Under the pieces are notes generated by a model, which saw only the letters and a list, made by a program, of their open reading frames with translations, ran no database searches and was not told the DNA's origin. A stretch of DNA of 64,000 nt from Candidatus Methanoperedens sp. (GTDB taxonomy: Archaea; Halobacteriota; Methanosarcinia; Methanosarcinales; Methanoperedenaceae): positions 18,382-82,381 of the forward strand of contig JAPMTS010000003.1 in the NCBI GenBank assembly GCA_026552955.1, read 5' to 3'. The translations under genes and the position numbers were made by a program. This document shows, piece after piece, positions 18,237 through 27,315 of the stretch (position 1 is the stretch's first letter; the number at the start of each line of letters is the position of its first letter).

Positions 18237-18908
18237 CTATATCTTCTTCACCAGGTCAAACAGCGCCGCTTTAGGGTCTTTTGCCTTGATCACACCTGAT
18301 GCAAGAAGCACACCGACTGTCCCAAGTTCAATTGCTGATGCCACATCATCTCCTGTGGAAATACCGGCGCCACAAAGGACTTTAACCTTCGGATTTATTT
18401 TTTTCACTGCTTCCACCGAACCGCTAACGATCTCGGGATTTGCTTTTGAAACAGGAATTCCCGAGCCGATGAGTTCGGGGGGCTCAACAGCCACAAAATC
18501 AGGGGACAACGCCGCAGCAGCCGATGTCACTGCAATATTATTGGTGCATGCAATCGTTTTTAATCCTGCTTTTCTTGCAGCCTGGATCGCTGAATCAATT
18601 TCAGATAACAGGAGACGGCGCTCAGAATGATTGATAAGTGTTCCGCCTGCACCATTTGATCGGACACAATCCGCAGTGATATGACCTGTATAACTCCCTG
18701 CGCCCGCACTGTCGATATGCTGTGCGAACACGGGTATTTTTACGGCGCTTGCAACCCTGAAAATATCAGGTGTTTGCGGGCAGGAAATAATATTGACTCC
18801 TGATTCGGTACTGACCTCCTGGCAATATGTAGCCATCAGTACAGCTTTCTCACCCATGCTTTCGGAATAGGTTTTGAAATTCAACACTATCAATGGTTTC
18901 TTATCCAT
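18237..18908 (-). CDS. tpiA: Triosephosphate isomerase (archaeal short form)
   Basis: This 223-residue glycolytic/gluconeogenic isomerase interconverts dihydroxyacetone phosphate and glyceraldehyde 3-phosphate. It is the short archaeal TIM, which lacks helices found in bacterial forms. Visible features are VLNFKTYSES at the N-terminus (catalytic Lys), INHSERR (catalytic His region), AVEPPELIGSG (catalytic Glu) and the phosphate-binding GAGISTGDD. It begins 17 nt after the KaiC-like gene on the same strand, suggesting one transcript. Confidence 0.94.
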   Translation of the reverse strand: MDKKPLIVLNFKTYSESMGEKAVLMATYCQEVSTESGVNIISCPQTPDIFRVASAVKIPVFAQHIDSAGAGSYTGHITADCVRSNGAGGTLINHSERRLLLSEIDSAIQAARKAGLKTIACTNNIAVTSAAAALSPDFVAVEPPELIGSGIPVSKANPEIVSGSVEAVKKINPKVKVLCGAGISTGDDVASAIELGTVGVLLASGVIKAKDPKAALFDLVKKI

Positions 18909-18925
18909 GGAATTCCGAAAAAAAA

Positions 18926-19705
18926 TTAAGACATATAAACTTCTTCGCCCGGATGAACAACGATGCCCTGCGGGGTAATTTCATATGGATGGATGTTCTT
19001 GCTGTGGTCCGAACCTCTCATCTTGAAAACCTCTATACTCCTGATCCTCACACTGTCCACACGTTTGTTATACATTAATATCGTACCTTCAGTTACGAAG
19101 GTTTCAACTCCGAACCTGCTTGTGGAATTATCATCAATTATTTCACAGGTCATGAGGGAAGTCAATCCCAGTACTTCAAGAGTTGTGCTTAATTTTAAAA
19201 GCTCCACTCTTATCTTGGAAGGGTCCTGCAGGTAAAAACCGATAGATGTCGTTCCATCAACAAGAGCTCTCTTGGCATCGATCGTATCCTGTATCGCAAT
19301 TATCTGGTCCATCATGGAACGCAAATCAAACGGTCTCACATCAACGTATTTTTCATGAGACGGTATTCCGATCTTTGTGGAACATGCATCAATTATGGCA
19401 AGCTTTCCTTCATCCTCAAGGGTTTCAAAATCCCATCCGAATTTCCGGACATTTTCCCTGACCTGGTCAGGACGCTCCTCTGTTGCTATATAGATACCAT
19501 TTTCTCCATATTTTGTAATGCCATTATAAAGATACTGAAGCCCAAATATGGTCTTGCCACATCCTGCCGCTCCCGATAACAGATATGATCTGTTTCTTAA
19601 TAATCCACCGCCACACAAATCGTCAAAACCTTCTATTCCTGTAGGAACACGCTTTGAGTCACCTTTTTCGATCTTGATTTTTTTCTTATCAACCATGAAA
19701 TTCAA
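18926..19705 (-). CDS. KaiC-domain RecA-fold ATPase
   Basis: This 259-residue single-domain KaiC-like protein has an intact Walker A (SGAAGCGKTIFG), the paired catalytic glutamates of KaiC in ATEERPDQ, and a Walker B-like strand at RALVDGTTS. Single-domain archaeal KaiC proteins are thought to act in signalling rather than in a clock. The PTGIEGFDDLCGGGL start motif is typical. It lies directly upstream of tpiA and opposite the acyl-CoA synthetase. It is the only one of three KaiC-like proteins here with a complete P-loop, which makes it a useful contrast to the 24-26 kb pair. Confidence 0.85.
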   Translation of the reverse strand: MNFMVDKKKIKIEKGDSKRVPTGIEGFDDLCGGGLLRNRSYLLSGAAGCGKTIFGLQYLYNGITKYGENGIYIATEERPDQVRENVRKFGWDFETLEDEGKLAIIDACSTKIGIPSHEKYVDVRPFDLRSMMDQIIAIQDTIDAKRALVDGTTSIGFYLQDPSKIRVELLKLSTTLEVLGLTSLMTCEIIDDNSTSRFGVETFVTEGTILMYNKRVDSVRIRSIEVFKMRGSDHSKNIHPYEITPQGIVVHPGEEVYMS

Positions 19706-19870
19706 CCTGTATATAATATTCTTTCACTATATAAATACTTATTCGTCTTATACTTATAATTATGAGCCTTTGGCCAATGTTTTGCAAATAGCGGGGAACA
19801 AATTTTATGCAAAATAATGCAAAGATTTATTTGACCTTATTCCTATTAATAATTTTCAGGGGGGCGTATT

Positions 19871-22558
19871 TTGGTCTCAGTAAATCTGGATAATATTTTC
19901 AATCCGAAAAGTATCGCATTAATAGGAGCAAGTGATGAAAAAGGCTCAGTCGGAAATATCTTAATGAAAAACCTCACGGAAATGGATTATGGGGGACTTG
20001 TTTATCCGGTAAACATCCGCAAACAGGAGATCATGGGAAAAAAAGCATACAAAGCAGTTTCTCAACTTCCCCAAACCGTTGACCTTGCAATAATCGCCAC
20101 TCCGGCAGCAACCGTCCCCGGCCTGGTAGAAGAGTGCGGGAATGCAGGGATCAAAGGAATAATCATTATATCCGCCGGATTCAAAGAGGTAGGAGCATCC
20201 GGAAAGATACTTGAAGAAAGAATCCTTGAAATAAAGAAAAAATATAACATGAGGATATTAGGTCCGAATTGCCTGGGAATAATACATCCTGATATTGGTC
20301 TGAATGCAACTTTTATTTCAAGAAGACAGGAAACAGGGAACATTACATTCTTATCCCAGAGCGGAGCCCTTGGTTCGGCAATTCTTGACCTGGCCATCCA
20401 TGAGAACATAAAATTCAGTAATTTCGTGTCAGTGGGTTCGATGATCGATGTGAATTTTGGCGACATGATAGATTATTTTGGTACTGATCCCAAAACAAGG
20501 AGTATTCTGATGTATATCGAAGGGATAACAGATGCCAGGAAATTCATGAGTGCAGCAAGGCACTTTTCAAGGACCAAACCGATAATTGTCGTGAAATCAG
20601 GAAGGTCCGCTGAGAGTGCAAAGGCAGCCGCTTCGCACACGGGAGCTATTACAGGCGAAGACATGGTGTATGATGCTGCATTCAAACGGGCAGGAATCGT
20701 GCGTGTAAAGGATATTGCTGATCTATTCAACTGCGCCGAAGCGATAGGAAAGCACCCGCTTCCCCAAGGGCCAAACATTGCCATAATTACTAATGCCGGA
20801 GGCCCTGGTGTTATGGCCTCCGATGCGGTCATACTCCTGGGCGGGAAACTTGCCCAATTGAGTAACACAACGATAGAGAAGTTAAATGGTATCCTTCCGC
20901 CGCACTGGAGTAAGAGCAACCCGATAGATATACTTGGGGATGCAAAAGCCCCAAGGTATGAAGCTGCAGCAGAAGCATGCTTCATTGATGAAAATGTTGA
21001 TTGCATATTGATAATCTATACTCCACAGGGAAGTTCGGATCCGGCTGAAATTGCGGAAAAAATGTTGTCTCTTTACAAAAATAAAAAGTTCTCAAAACCA
21101 TTTTTTGCTTCTTTTATGGGTTATGAAGAAGTGGAAAAAGCAAACCACATTCTTACCGATAATGGGGTACCCACTTATTCCACACCTGAACAGGCAGTTG
21201 CGACATACATGTATATGTATGAATATAAACGCAATCTGGAATTGCTGTATGAAACCCCGGTAGAGTTACCGGTGGACAGCACTCCGCCCAAACAGCCTCT
21301 TGTTTCCATTATTCGAAATGCTGCAAAGGAGGATCGAAACATCCTGACTGAAACCGAATCAAAACGCTTCCTTGAATATTATAATATTCCAATTGTTAAA
21401 ACCATGGTGGCAAAAACCGTAGATGAAGCCGAAATCTGTGCGTCCCGGACAGGTTATCCTGTAGCGCTTAAGATATTATCGCCGGAAATATCTCATAAAA
21501 CAGATGTGGGAGGCGTCAGACTTGATATCAATTCTGAAACTGAACTTCGAGGGGCTTTTGAGGATATCATGACAAAAGTAAAAGAACACAAACCCGATGC
21601 ACTTATTCAAGGGGTCACGGTCCAGCAGATGGTCAAGAAAAAAGGCATTGAAATAATCCTCGGCGCAAAGACGGATTCTCTTTTTGGCCCGATAATTATG
21701 TTCGGAAGAGGTGGGATTGATGTGGAGATATACAAAGATGTTGCTATCGGGCTTTTGCCGCTAAACCAGACTCTTGCAAGAAGGATGATGGAAGAAACAA
21801 AAGTCTATCAGCTTCTCAAAGGTTACAGGAATCTTCCACCTGCCGATATCAAACTCCTGGAAGAAATAATTGTTCGCTTTTCCAGGATGATGGTGGATTT
21901 CCCGCAGTTGAAGGAATTTGAGATCAATCCGCTATTGGTTAATGAAAATGAGGCTTTTGCCCTTGATGCACGCGCAGTGATAAATTCCAAACGGGGATTT
22001 TCTGCATCTCATGAACACCTTGTAATTAGCCCCTACCCGGAAAAATATAAATCCTTATGGAAACTTCGGAATGGCCGGACAGTGATCCTGAGACCAATAA
22101 AACCGGAGGATGAACCCCTGTGGCTTGAGATGTTCCATAATTTCTCGCAGGAATCCTTGCATTTCAGGTTGTTTCAAACAATAATAGAGCCAGTGGCACA
22201 TGAATTCAGTGCCAGGTACTGTAATATCGACTATGACAGGGAACTTGCAATAGTAGCGGAGATGGAAGATAACGGGCAGCGGAAAATGCTGGGCGTTGTC
22301 AGGCTTTCCATAGATCCTTCTGAAAATTCAGGGGAGATATCTTTTATTGTGGCAGATCCATGGCAGGGCCAGGGTCTTGGTTCAAAAATGGTGGATTACG
22401 TGATCGAGATATGCAAGGATAAGAAACTTGAGAAGATCGATGCTGTTATGTTGCCGGATAATTTCCGGGCAATAAAACTATTCCGGGAAATGGGATTTTC
22501 GATTGAATCACTGGATGATGGCATACAAAAAGCAACTCTTAACCTGAATGAAGAGTGA
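19871..22558 (+). CDS. ADP-forming acyl-CoA synthetase fused to GNAT acetyltransferase
   Basis: This 895-residue protein contains, in order, a CoA-binding Rossmann domain (about 1-130), succinyl-CoA-ligase-like domains with SHTGAITG near residue 256, an ATP-grasp domain (about 475-700) and a C-terminal GNAT domain (about 725-890) with the acetyl-CoA loop QGQGLGSKM. The layout is that of Pat/PatZ protein-lysine acetyltransferases. The active-site histidine used by ADP-forming acetyl-CoA synthetases (SHTG) is kept, so the synthetase half may still work. The start is a TTG after a G-rich ribosome-binding site. Either acetate/ATP metabolism or protein acetylation is possible. Confidence 0.85.
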   Translation: MVSVNLDNIFNPKSIALIGASDEKGSVGNILMKNLTEMDYGGLVYPVNIRKQEIMGKKAYKAVSQLPQTVDLAIIATPAATVPGLVEECGNAGIKGIIIISAGFKEVGASGKILEERILEIKKKYNMRILGPNCLGIIHPDIGLNATFISRRQETGNITFLSQSGALGSAILDLAIHENIKFSNFVSVGSMIDVNFGDMIDYFGTDPKTRSILMYIEGITDARKFMSAARHFSRTKPIIVVKSGRSAESAKAAASHTGAITGEDMVYDAAFKRAGIVRVKDIADLFNCAEAIGKHPLPQGPNIAIITNAGGPGVMASDAVILLGGKLAQLSNTTIEKLNGILPPHWSKSNPIDILGDAKAPRYEAAAEACFIDENVDCILIIYTPQGSSDPAEIAEKMLSLYKNKKFSKPFFASFMGYEEVEKANHILTDNGVPTYSTPEQAVATYMYMYEYKRNLELLYETPVELPVDSTPPKQPLVSIIRNAAKEDRNILTETESKRFLEYYNIPIVKTMVAKTVDEAEICASRTGYPVALKILSPEISHKTDVGGVRLDINSETELRGAFEDIMTKVKEHKPDALIQGVTVQQMVKKKGIEIILGAKTDSLFGPIIMFGRGGIDVEIYKDVAIGLLPLNQTLARRMMEETKVYQLLKGYRNLPPADIKLLEEIIVRFSRMMVDFPQLKEFEINPLLVNENEAFALDARAVINSKRGFSASHEHLVISPYPEKYKSLWKLRNGRTVILRPIKPEDEPLWLEMFHNFSQESLHFRLFQTIIEPVAHEFSARYCNIDYDRELAIVAEMEDNGQRKMLGVVRLSIDPSENSGEISFIVADPWQGQGLGSKMVDYVIEICKDKKLEKIDAVMLPDNFRAIKLFREMGFSIESLDDGIQKATLNLNEE

Positions 22559-22664
22559 ACTTCAATGGTGGAAAAGAAAAGGCTTTGTGGAGCGGGAGTT
22601 GCAAATGGTAGATCTCAAAAAGCAGATAGCTAACCTGGAAAAAAGCAGCTCAACAGTCGAATAA
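22548..22664 (+). CDS. Small charged protein of 38 residues
   Basis: An ATG inside the last codons of the synthetase gene opens a 38-residue frame (MKSELQWWKRKGF, then a short heptad-like helix, ending KSSSTVE). The 11-base overlap suggests translational coupling. I do not recognise it. It could be a genuine small coiled-coil protein or a chance frame in the 148-bp gap before the convergent flavoprotein gene. Confidence 0.35.
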   Translation: MKSELQWWKRKGFVERELQMVDLKKQIANLEKSSSTVE

Positions 22665-22705
22665 CGTGCATGCTCCGATAATCCAGAGACACTATTTCGA
22701 GGTCT

Positions 22706-24055
22706 TTACTTCTCTTTTTGTGCCTTCTCAAGCTTTCTCGTAGCGAAATCCGCCGCCTTATTCAGCACATTATAATTCTCACCCACCATTGGGCAATAAG
22801 CCATTTCGGTCCTGGCTATGGAAAAAACATCAATATTACATCTTATTCCAAGAGCTATCACATTGATTAATGCTCCGGCACCCTCTCCTACTGCCTGGCC
22901 TCCAAGCACTTTGCCGGTCCTTGCATCTGCGATTATCTTTATTGTTATATCTTTTGCGCCGGGATAATATTCAGGCTTACTTTTTCCGTGCCCTTTCCCC
23001 GAAACTATCTTATATCCGGCCGATTCTGCAATGAATTCGTTAAAACCTGTGGCTGCAATCTCAAGATTTCCAAGGACAGTAACAAAAGTGCCAAGCGCTC
23101 CTTCATATGTATCATAACCACCTGCAGCGTTAGTCCCGGCGACCATTCCCTGCCTGTAAGCCGTTGATGATAACTGCATCATTGTGGGCCTGTGATTGAT
23201 GAGGCTCACGGTCTCAATGCAGTCACCTACTGCATAAATCCCTCTGATATTTGTTTCCATCCCTGCATTCGTTCGAATGCCCCAGTTCCCCTGTTCTATT
23301 CCCGCATTTCTGGCGATTTCAATGTTTGCCCTGACCCCGGATGCCAGGATTACCATATCTGTTTCAATTGTTTCATTGTCTACTGAAATGGAATTCACAG
23401 GCGAACCATTTATGCTCTTTACGCTTTGATCAAATATCAATTTTATACCGCTTGCCTCAAGCGGTCGTTCTACCAGCTTTGCCATATCCCTGTCAAGTGC
23501 GCGGGGCATGGCGTAGGAAAGCATCTCGACTACAACAACTCCAAGACCTTTTGTTCGCAAAGCGACGGCAATCTCAAGACCAATGGGTCCTGCCCCTACA
23601 ACTGCCACTTTTTTTCCCTTCCCGGCATGGTCTGAAATTATATAGGCGCTTTCAATATCATGGAGCACATAAACGCCATTACCTAAATTCTCACGTGCGC
23701 CTTTTATGGGTGGAATGAAAGGCACAGCTCCCTGTGCAATGATCAAGAAATCATAGGGAATAGACAGAATTTCACCGGTTCCCAGGTTCTTCGCCATGAC
23801 ATTTTTCACAATCGGATCAATTGATGTTGCTTCATGCATCAGGAGCTTAGTTGAATGGTTATCTTCCGGAAGTGAGAAACTGAGTTTATCCAGATCAATA
23901 ATACCTTCTATTGCATAGGGCATGCCGCAAGGTGAAAACATTTGATATGATCTCTTCTCTATGATCGTTATGAAAGCATCCGGGTCATTCCTGCGGATAG
24001 CAAGAAAAGCTGCAAATCCCCCGCTTCCAAGGCCGATTATTACTATATTTGCCAT
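22706..24055 (-). CDS. CoA-disulfide reductase / NADH oxidase family flavoprotein
   Basis: This 449-residue pyridine-nucleotide-disulfide oxidoreductase has an N-terminal FAD dinucleotide fold (IIGLGSGGFAA) and the single redox cysteine Cys43 in FSPCGMPYAIEG. A NAD(P) fold (VAVVGAGPIGLEIA) and a second FAD motif (GIYAVGDC) follow. A C-terminal dimerisation domain ends the protein. The single active cysteine marks the CoA-disulfide/polysulfide/NADH oxidase subgroup rather than glutathione reductase. It may maintain thiol balance or reduce sulfur or O2. It is monocistronic and convergent with the synthetase gene. Confidence 0.88.
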   Translation of the reverse strand: MANIVIIGLGSGGFAAFLAIRRNDPDAFITIIEKRSYQMFSPCGMPYAIEGIIDLDKLSFSLPEDNHSTKLLMHEATSIDPIVKNVMAKNLGTGEILSIPYDFLIIAQGAVPFIPPIKGARENLGNGVYVLHDIESAYIISDHAGKGKKVAVVGAGPIGLEIAVALRTKGLGVVVVEMLSYAMPRALDRDMAKLVERPLEASGIKLIFDQSVKSINGSPVNSISVDNETIETDMVILASGVRANIEIARNAGIEQGNWGIRTNAGMETNIRGIYAVGDCIETVSLINHRPTMMQLSSTAYRQGMVAGTNAAGGYDTYEGALGTFVTVLGNLEIAATGFNEFIAESAGYKIVSGKGHGKSKPEYYPGAKDITIKIIADARTGKVLGGQAVGEGAGALINVIALGIRCNIDVFSIARTEMAYCPMVGENYNVLNKAADFATRKLEKAQKEK

Positions 24056-24207
24056 GTTTGATATTGAGGTATCAAATGATTATATAGTTTGTTAAGTCAA
24101 AAGCTTTATTATGTTACAAACATACAAACATGAAATTACATTATATTTACTATCTTTCAATAGACTTATTTATTGGAATAAAATATCATATATGGGCCTG
24201 TCAGAGT

Positions 24208-24217
24208 TTATATATAT
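24208..24217 (+). promoter_or_regulatory. TATA box of the KaiC/GTPase/Roadblock cassette
   Basis: TTTATATATA lies 36-45 nt before the ATG at 24253, in an AT-rich 200-bp intergenic region. The distance allows a transcript start about 25 nt downstream and a short leader. A BRE-like purine stretch (CAGAG) lies immediately upstream. Confidence 0.5.
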
Positions 24218-24252
24218 AGGAATATCTTAATAGTATCATAAGCACAATAATC

Positions 24253-24957
24253 ATGAGCGACTATGCAATAGGTATTAAGGAACTGGATGATGCGATCGGA
24301 GGCATAAGAAAAGGGTCAAATATTATGCTTATTGGACCTCCCATGAGTGGAAAAGAGGCCATCCTGAATTATATTATGTATCATGGGGCTGTAGAAAATG
24401 AAAATGCTGTCATTACTGTTACCACACGCGAATCAGCAGCCCATATCCTTGATTGGTTCAAAGAAAATATGTTAAACCTTCCCATGGAAAGGATAGGGAT
24501 AATTGACTGCGTTACAAAAACTCTTGGGGGCGCTGCCATTGAAAATGAAAACATTAAGATTGCAAGCAGTCCAGTGGATCTGACAGGGATCGGCGTTAAG
24601 ATCAGCCAATTTTTTGAGGAATTCTTTATGAAAAAGAATACACAGAAAATACAGCTGCATATTAATTCACTATCAACAATATTGATGTATTCTAATATAC
24701 AGACTGTTTTCAGGTTCCTTCATGTTTTTACCGGGCGTATCAAAGCAGCAAGTGCTCTGGGAATCTATGTAATAGAGAGCGGTATGCATGACGAACAGGC
24801 AGTGGCTACTTTAAAACAGTTATTTGACGGTATGATCGAAATTAAATCCGAGGAGGATAAAAACTTTATAAGAGTGGTCGGCATATCTCAAAAACCAACT
24901 CCCTGGTTTGAATATGAGATCCAGGGATATAATATAAAGATCATAAGGGGAAATTAG
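24253..24957 (+). CDS. KaiC/RecA-like signalling ATPase with altered P-loop
   Basis: This 234-residue RecA-fold protein has the KaiC-type start IGIKELDDAIGG and a changed Walker A, GPPMSGKEA, in which the usual Thr/Ser after Lys is Glu. The Walker B strand is also weak (QLHINSLSTIL). ATP may bind poorly or not be hydrolysed. One nucleotide separates its stop from the next start. It resembles the stand-alone RecA-like proteins that accompany archaeal signal-transduction genes. It is probably a partner or paralogue of the next protein's N-terminal half. Confidence 0.75.
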   Translation: MSDYAIGIKELDDAIGGIRKGSNIMLIGPPMSGKEAILNYIMYHGAVENENAVITVTTRESAAHILDWFKENMLNLPMERIGIIDCVTKTLGGAAIENENIKIASSPVDLTGIGVKISQFFEEFFMKKNTQKIQLHINSLSTILMYSNIQTVFRFLHVFTGRIKAASALGIYVIESGMHDEQAVATLKQLFDGMIEIKSEEDKNFIRVVGISQKPTPWFEYEIQGYNIKIIRGN

Positions 24958-24958
24958 A

Positions 24959-26128
24959 ATGGTGGAAACAGGTATCCCCAAGCTTGACGAATTTCTTGGT
25001 GGGGGGATCCCAAAAGGGAAGAGTCTTGTTTTTTACAGCCAGCCGGGTGTGGAAGGTGAGATATTCGGGTTGCAGACCGTACACCAAACCCTTAAGAAAG
25101 GCGGGATCTGCGTTTTTGTTGTATCGAGCACTATACCCGATATTGTAAAAGGCCAATTCAAAGAGTTTGGCTGGGATATTAACCTGTACAAAGACAAATT
25201 ATTCTTTGTAGATTCCTACAATCCTTTGATAGGGGCCCCATCGAACGAGAAATATGTTATCTTAAATCCTGATAACATAGAAGATTTCAATAAGACAATA
25301 ATTGATATCATCAAAGAATTACCGCCAAGCACTATTGTTTTTGGTTCACTTTCCACAATTATGGACCTGTGCGGTGAAAAGGAAACCATTGAAACTGTCA
25401 GGACATGGAATAAAATGGCCATGTTGTATGATCATGTACTTGTTTATAATTTCACCGCCTGGCCATATTCTGAGGAAACATTAAATCTGATTAAGGGAGA
25501 CCTTTTTAATTCAGTCATATCTATTGGCGGAATAGCTGAACGTGTTATCTTTGGCCAGTATTTCGGAATTTTGAAATCCGATTGGGCGCAGATAACCAGG
25601 AAATCTATGCTTTTCAGGGTTTTAAGACCGGGCGGGGTAAAGATATTCATACCGAAAATACTTGTAACAGGTCCTTTTGATGCCGGAAAGAGCACGTTTG
25701 TCCACGCGCTTTCTACCCGTGCGATATCAGTTGACAGGCTCGGTACAACTATTGCCATGGACCATGGTCATGTGGATTATAAAGGTTTTAGTGCAGATAT
25801 ATTCGGGACACCGGGCCAGGAACGGTTTGACCCGATCATAAAATTACTCAGCAGCGAGTCCATGGGTGTTTTTCTCGTTGTGGATTCAACAAACCCTTCT
25901 GATTTTATTCGAGCAAAACAAATGTTAGATATCACAAAGTCCTATGGCCTGCCCTATGTTGTGGTCGCAAATAAACAGGATTTGCCAGGGGCTTTAACTC
26001 CCGAAGAAATTAGGGAACAATTCCATCTGCCGGATGACGTTCCCATCGTTCCTGCAGTAGCTAAAGATAAGATCGGGGTATATGAAGCATTTGAAGTGTT
26101 GATAGACAGGATCACGGGTGGGATTTGA
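24959..26128 (+). CDS. KaiC-like domain fused to small Ras/Arf-like GTPase
   Basis: Residues 1-225 form a KaiC/RecA-like domain (GIPKLDEFLGGGIPKGKSL) whose P-loop has decayed to SQPGVEGE. Residues 230-389 form a complete small GTPase: G1 GPFDAGKST (238-246), switch-I Thr near 263, G3 DIFGTPGQERF (280-290), NKQD (338-341) and a G5-like VAKD. The fusion suggests that an inactive RecA domain senses or scaffolds while the GTPase switches. The Roadblock gene begins inside its stop codon (ATGA overlap). MglA/MglB-type pairs use Roadblock proteins as GTPase activators, so the same relation is likely here. No membrane anchor is visible. Confidence 0.85.
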   Translation: MVETGIPKLDEFLGGGIPKGKSLVFYSQPGVEGEIFGLQTVHQTLKKGGICVFVVSSTIPDIVKGQFKEFGWDINLYKDKLFFVDSYNPLIGAPSNEKYVILNPDNIEDFNKTIIDIIKELPPSTIVFGSLSTIMDLCGEKETIETVRTWNKMAMLYDHVLVYNFTAWPYSEETLNLIKGDLFNSVISIGGIAERVIFGQYFGILKSDWAQITRKSMLFRVLRPGGVKIFIPKILVTGPFDAGKSTFVHALSTRAISVDRLGTTIAMDHGHVDYKGFSADIFGTPGQERFDPIIKLLSSESMGVFLVVDSTNPSDFIRAKQMLDITKSYGLPYVVVANKQDLPGALTPEEIREQFHLPDDVPIVPAVAKDKIGVYEAFEVLIDRITGGI

Positions 26129-26496
26129 TGGCTGATACAATAGACATGGTAGATAAACTATTAGCAGACCTGAAAAATGTGGGCGGTGTGATAGCATGTG
26201 CGGCTGTAAGCCGTGATGGTCTGCTCATACGGGCCAATATGCACAAGGAACAATATGTGGAATCCCTGGCCGCAATGTCGGCTACAATCCTCGGGGCTTC
26301 AGAGACTGCGACCACGCATGTTGAAATGGGCATTCCAACAAGGGTCATTGTTGAAACTGATTATGGAAAATTAATAGTTATCGGAGCAGGACCCAAGGCT
26401 TTGCTGATTCTTCTTGCAGGTCAGAATATCGGATTGGGCCTGATACTTCTGGAACTTGACAAATCGGCAATCAAACTAAAAGAGATATTGACATGA
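26128..26496 (+). CDS. Roadblock/LC7 domain protein
   Basis: This protein of about 122 residues has the Roadblock/LC7 fold: helix DMVDKLLADLKNVGGVIA, a strand pair around AAVSRDGLLI, and a C-terminal strand-helix with VIGAGPKALLILL. Roadblock proteins dimerise and regulate Ras-like GTPases (MglB, Ragulator, dynein light chains). It overlaps the upstream GTPase stop by 1 nt and the downstream yhbY start by 4 nt. The context makes it the probable GTPase-activating or localising partner of the KaiC-GTPase fusion. Confidence 0.85.
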   Translation: MADTIDMVDKLLADLKNVGGVIACAAVSRDGLLIRANMHKEQYVESLAAMSATILGASETATTHVEMGIPTRVIVETDYGKLIVIGAGPKALLILLAGQNIGLGLILLELDKSAIKLKEILT

Positions 26497-26747
26497 ACAA
26501 ACAGGAAAAAAAGGCAGAAGCAACTAATATTGAGCCTACGCTCCATGTGGGGAAATCAGGTATTGATGTTGTAGTGGAAGAGTTAAAAATCCAGTTGAAG
26601 AACAGAAATATGATAAAAGTTAAAATGCTCAAATCTGCTTTTATTGAAACCGGAAAAAAAGAACTGGCTGAAAAACTGGCTGACCTTTCAAATTCAGAAC
26701 TTATTGAGGTGAGGGGTAATACTGCAGTTTTTTGCCGAAAAAGGTAA
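26493..26747 (+). CDS. CRS1-YhbY domain RNA-binding protein
   Basis: This 84-residue single CRM/YhbY domain has TLHVGKSGID near the start and NRNMIKVKMLKSA, matching the family's IF3-C-like RNA-binding fold. YhbY homologues bind pre-50S particles and help ribosome assembly. The start overlaps the Roadblock stop (ATGA), so it is probably translated with the signalling cassette. A perfect 8-bp stem hairpin follows 24 nt after the stop. Confidence 0.8.
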   Translation: MNKQEKKAEATNIEPTLHVGKSGIDVVVEELKIQLKNRNMIKVKMLKSAFIETGKKELAEKLADLSNSELIEVRGNTAVFCRKR

Positions 26748-26771
26748 ATACTATACGATAATTAAATAAGA

Positions 26772-26790
26772 CCCTTGAATCATTCAAGGG
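26772..26790 (+). other. Perfect hairpin between yhbY and rps19e
   Basis: CCCTTGAA-TCA-TTCAAGGG forms an 8-bp stem with a 3-nt loop. It is not followed by a T-run, so it is not a standard terminator. It may be a processing or attenuation site in the leader of rps19e, whose start is 43 nt downstream, or an operator. Confidence 0.4.
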
Positions 26791-26833
26791 ACTATCTTCA
26801 TTACATATAAAGATAATTTTACGGAGGACTAAC

Positions 26834-27283
26834 TTGACAACAATATATGATGTGCCTGCAGAAATGCTCATAAACAATGTGGCGCAGAAACTGAAAACAG
26901 ACGAAAAAGCTAAACCGCCCGAGTGGGCAGGTTTTGTGAAAACAGGTGCTTATAAAGAGCTTTCACCGGATAATGCTGATTGGTGGTATGTAAGATGCGC
27001 TTCAATTTTAAGACGTGTCTATATCGACGGACCGGTAGGGGTTTCAAGACTTCGAAGTTTCTATGGCGGACGCCACAGAAATGGAAATAAACCTATCCAC
27101 CACGCCAAAGGAAGCGGCTCCATTGCAAGAGAAGCATTGCAGCAGCTTGAAAAAGCGGGATTTGTGAAAAACCAGAAGACAGGCAGGGTTATCTCACCGA
27201 CAGGCCAGGCCTTCATGGATAATTCGGCTAATGACGTAAAAGCCGAACTTGTAAAAACCAACGCAGCGCTTGCTAAATATTAA
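26834..27283 (+). CDS. rps19e: Ribosomal protein S19e
   Basis: This 149-residue archaeal/eukaryotic S19 protein is needed for late 30S/40S maturation. Characteristic segments are VPAEMLINNVAQKL, PPEWAGFVKTGAYKEL, WWYVRCASILRRVY, and GSGSIAREALQQLEKAGFV. The start is a TTG chosen because GGAGG lies 7-8 nt upstream and the family begins here. The PDCD5-like gene follows within about 30 nt, an archaeal arrangement seen commonly. Confidence 0.95.
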   Translation: MTTIYDVPAEMLINNVAQKLKTDEKAKPPEWAGFVKTGAYKELSPDNADWWYVRCASILRRVYIDGPVGVSRLRSFYGGRHRNGNKPIHHAKGSGSIAREALQQLEKAGFVKNQKTGRVISPTGQAFMDNSANDVKAELVKTNAALAKY

Positions 27284-27315
27284 GGAATACATATTGAAAA
27301 TGGAAATTGATCAGA

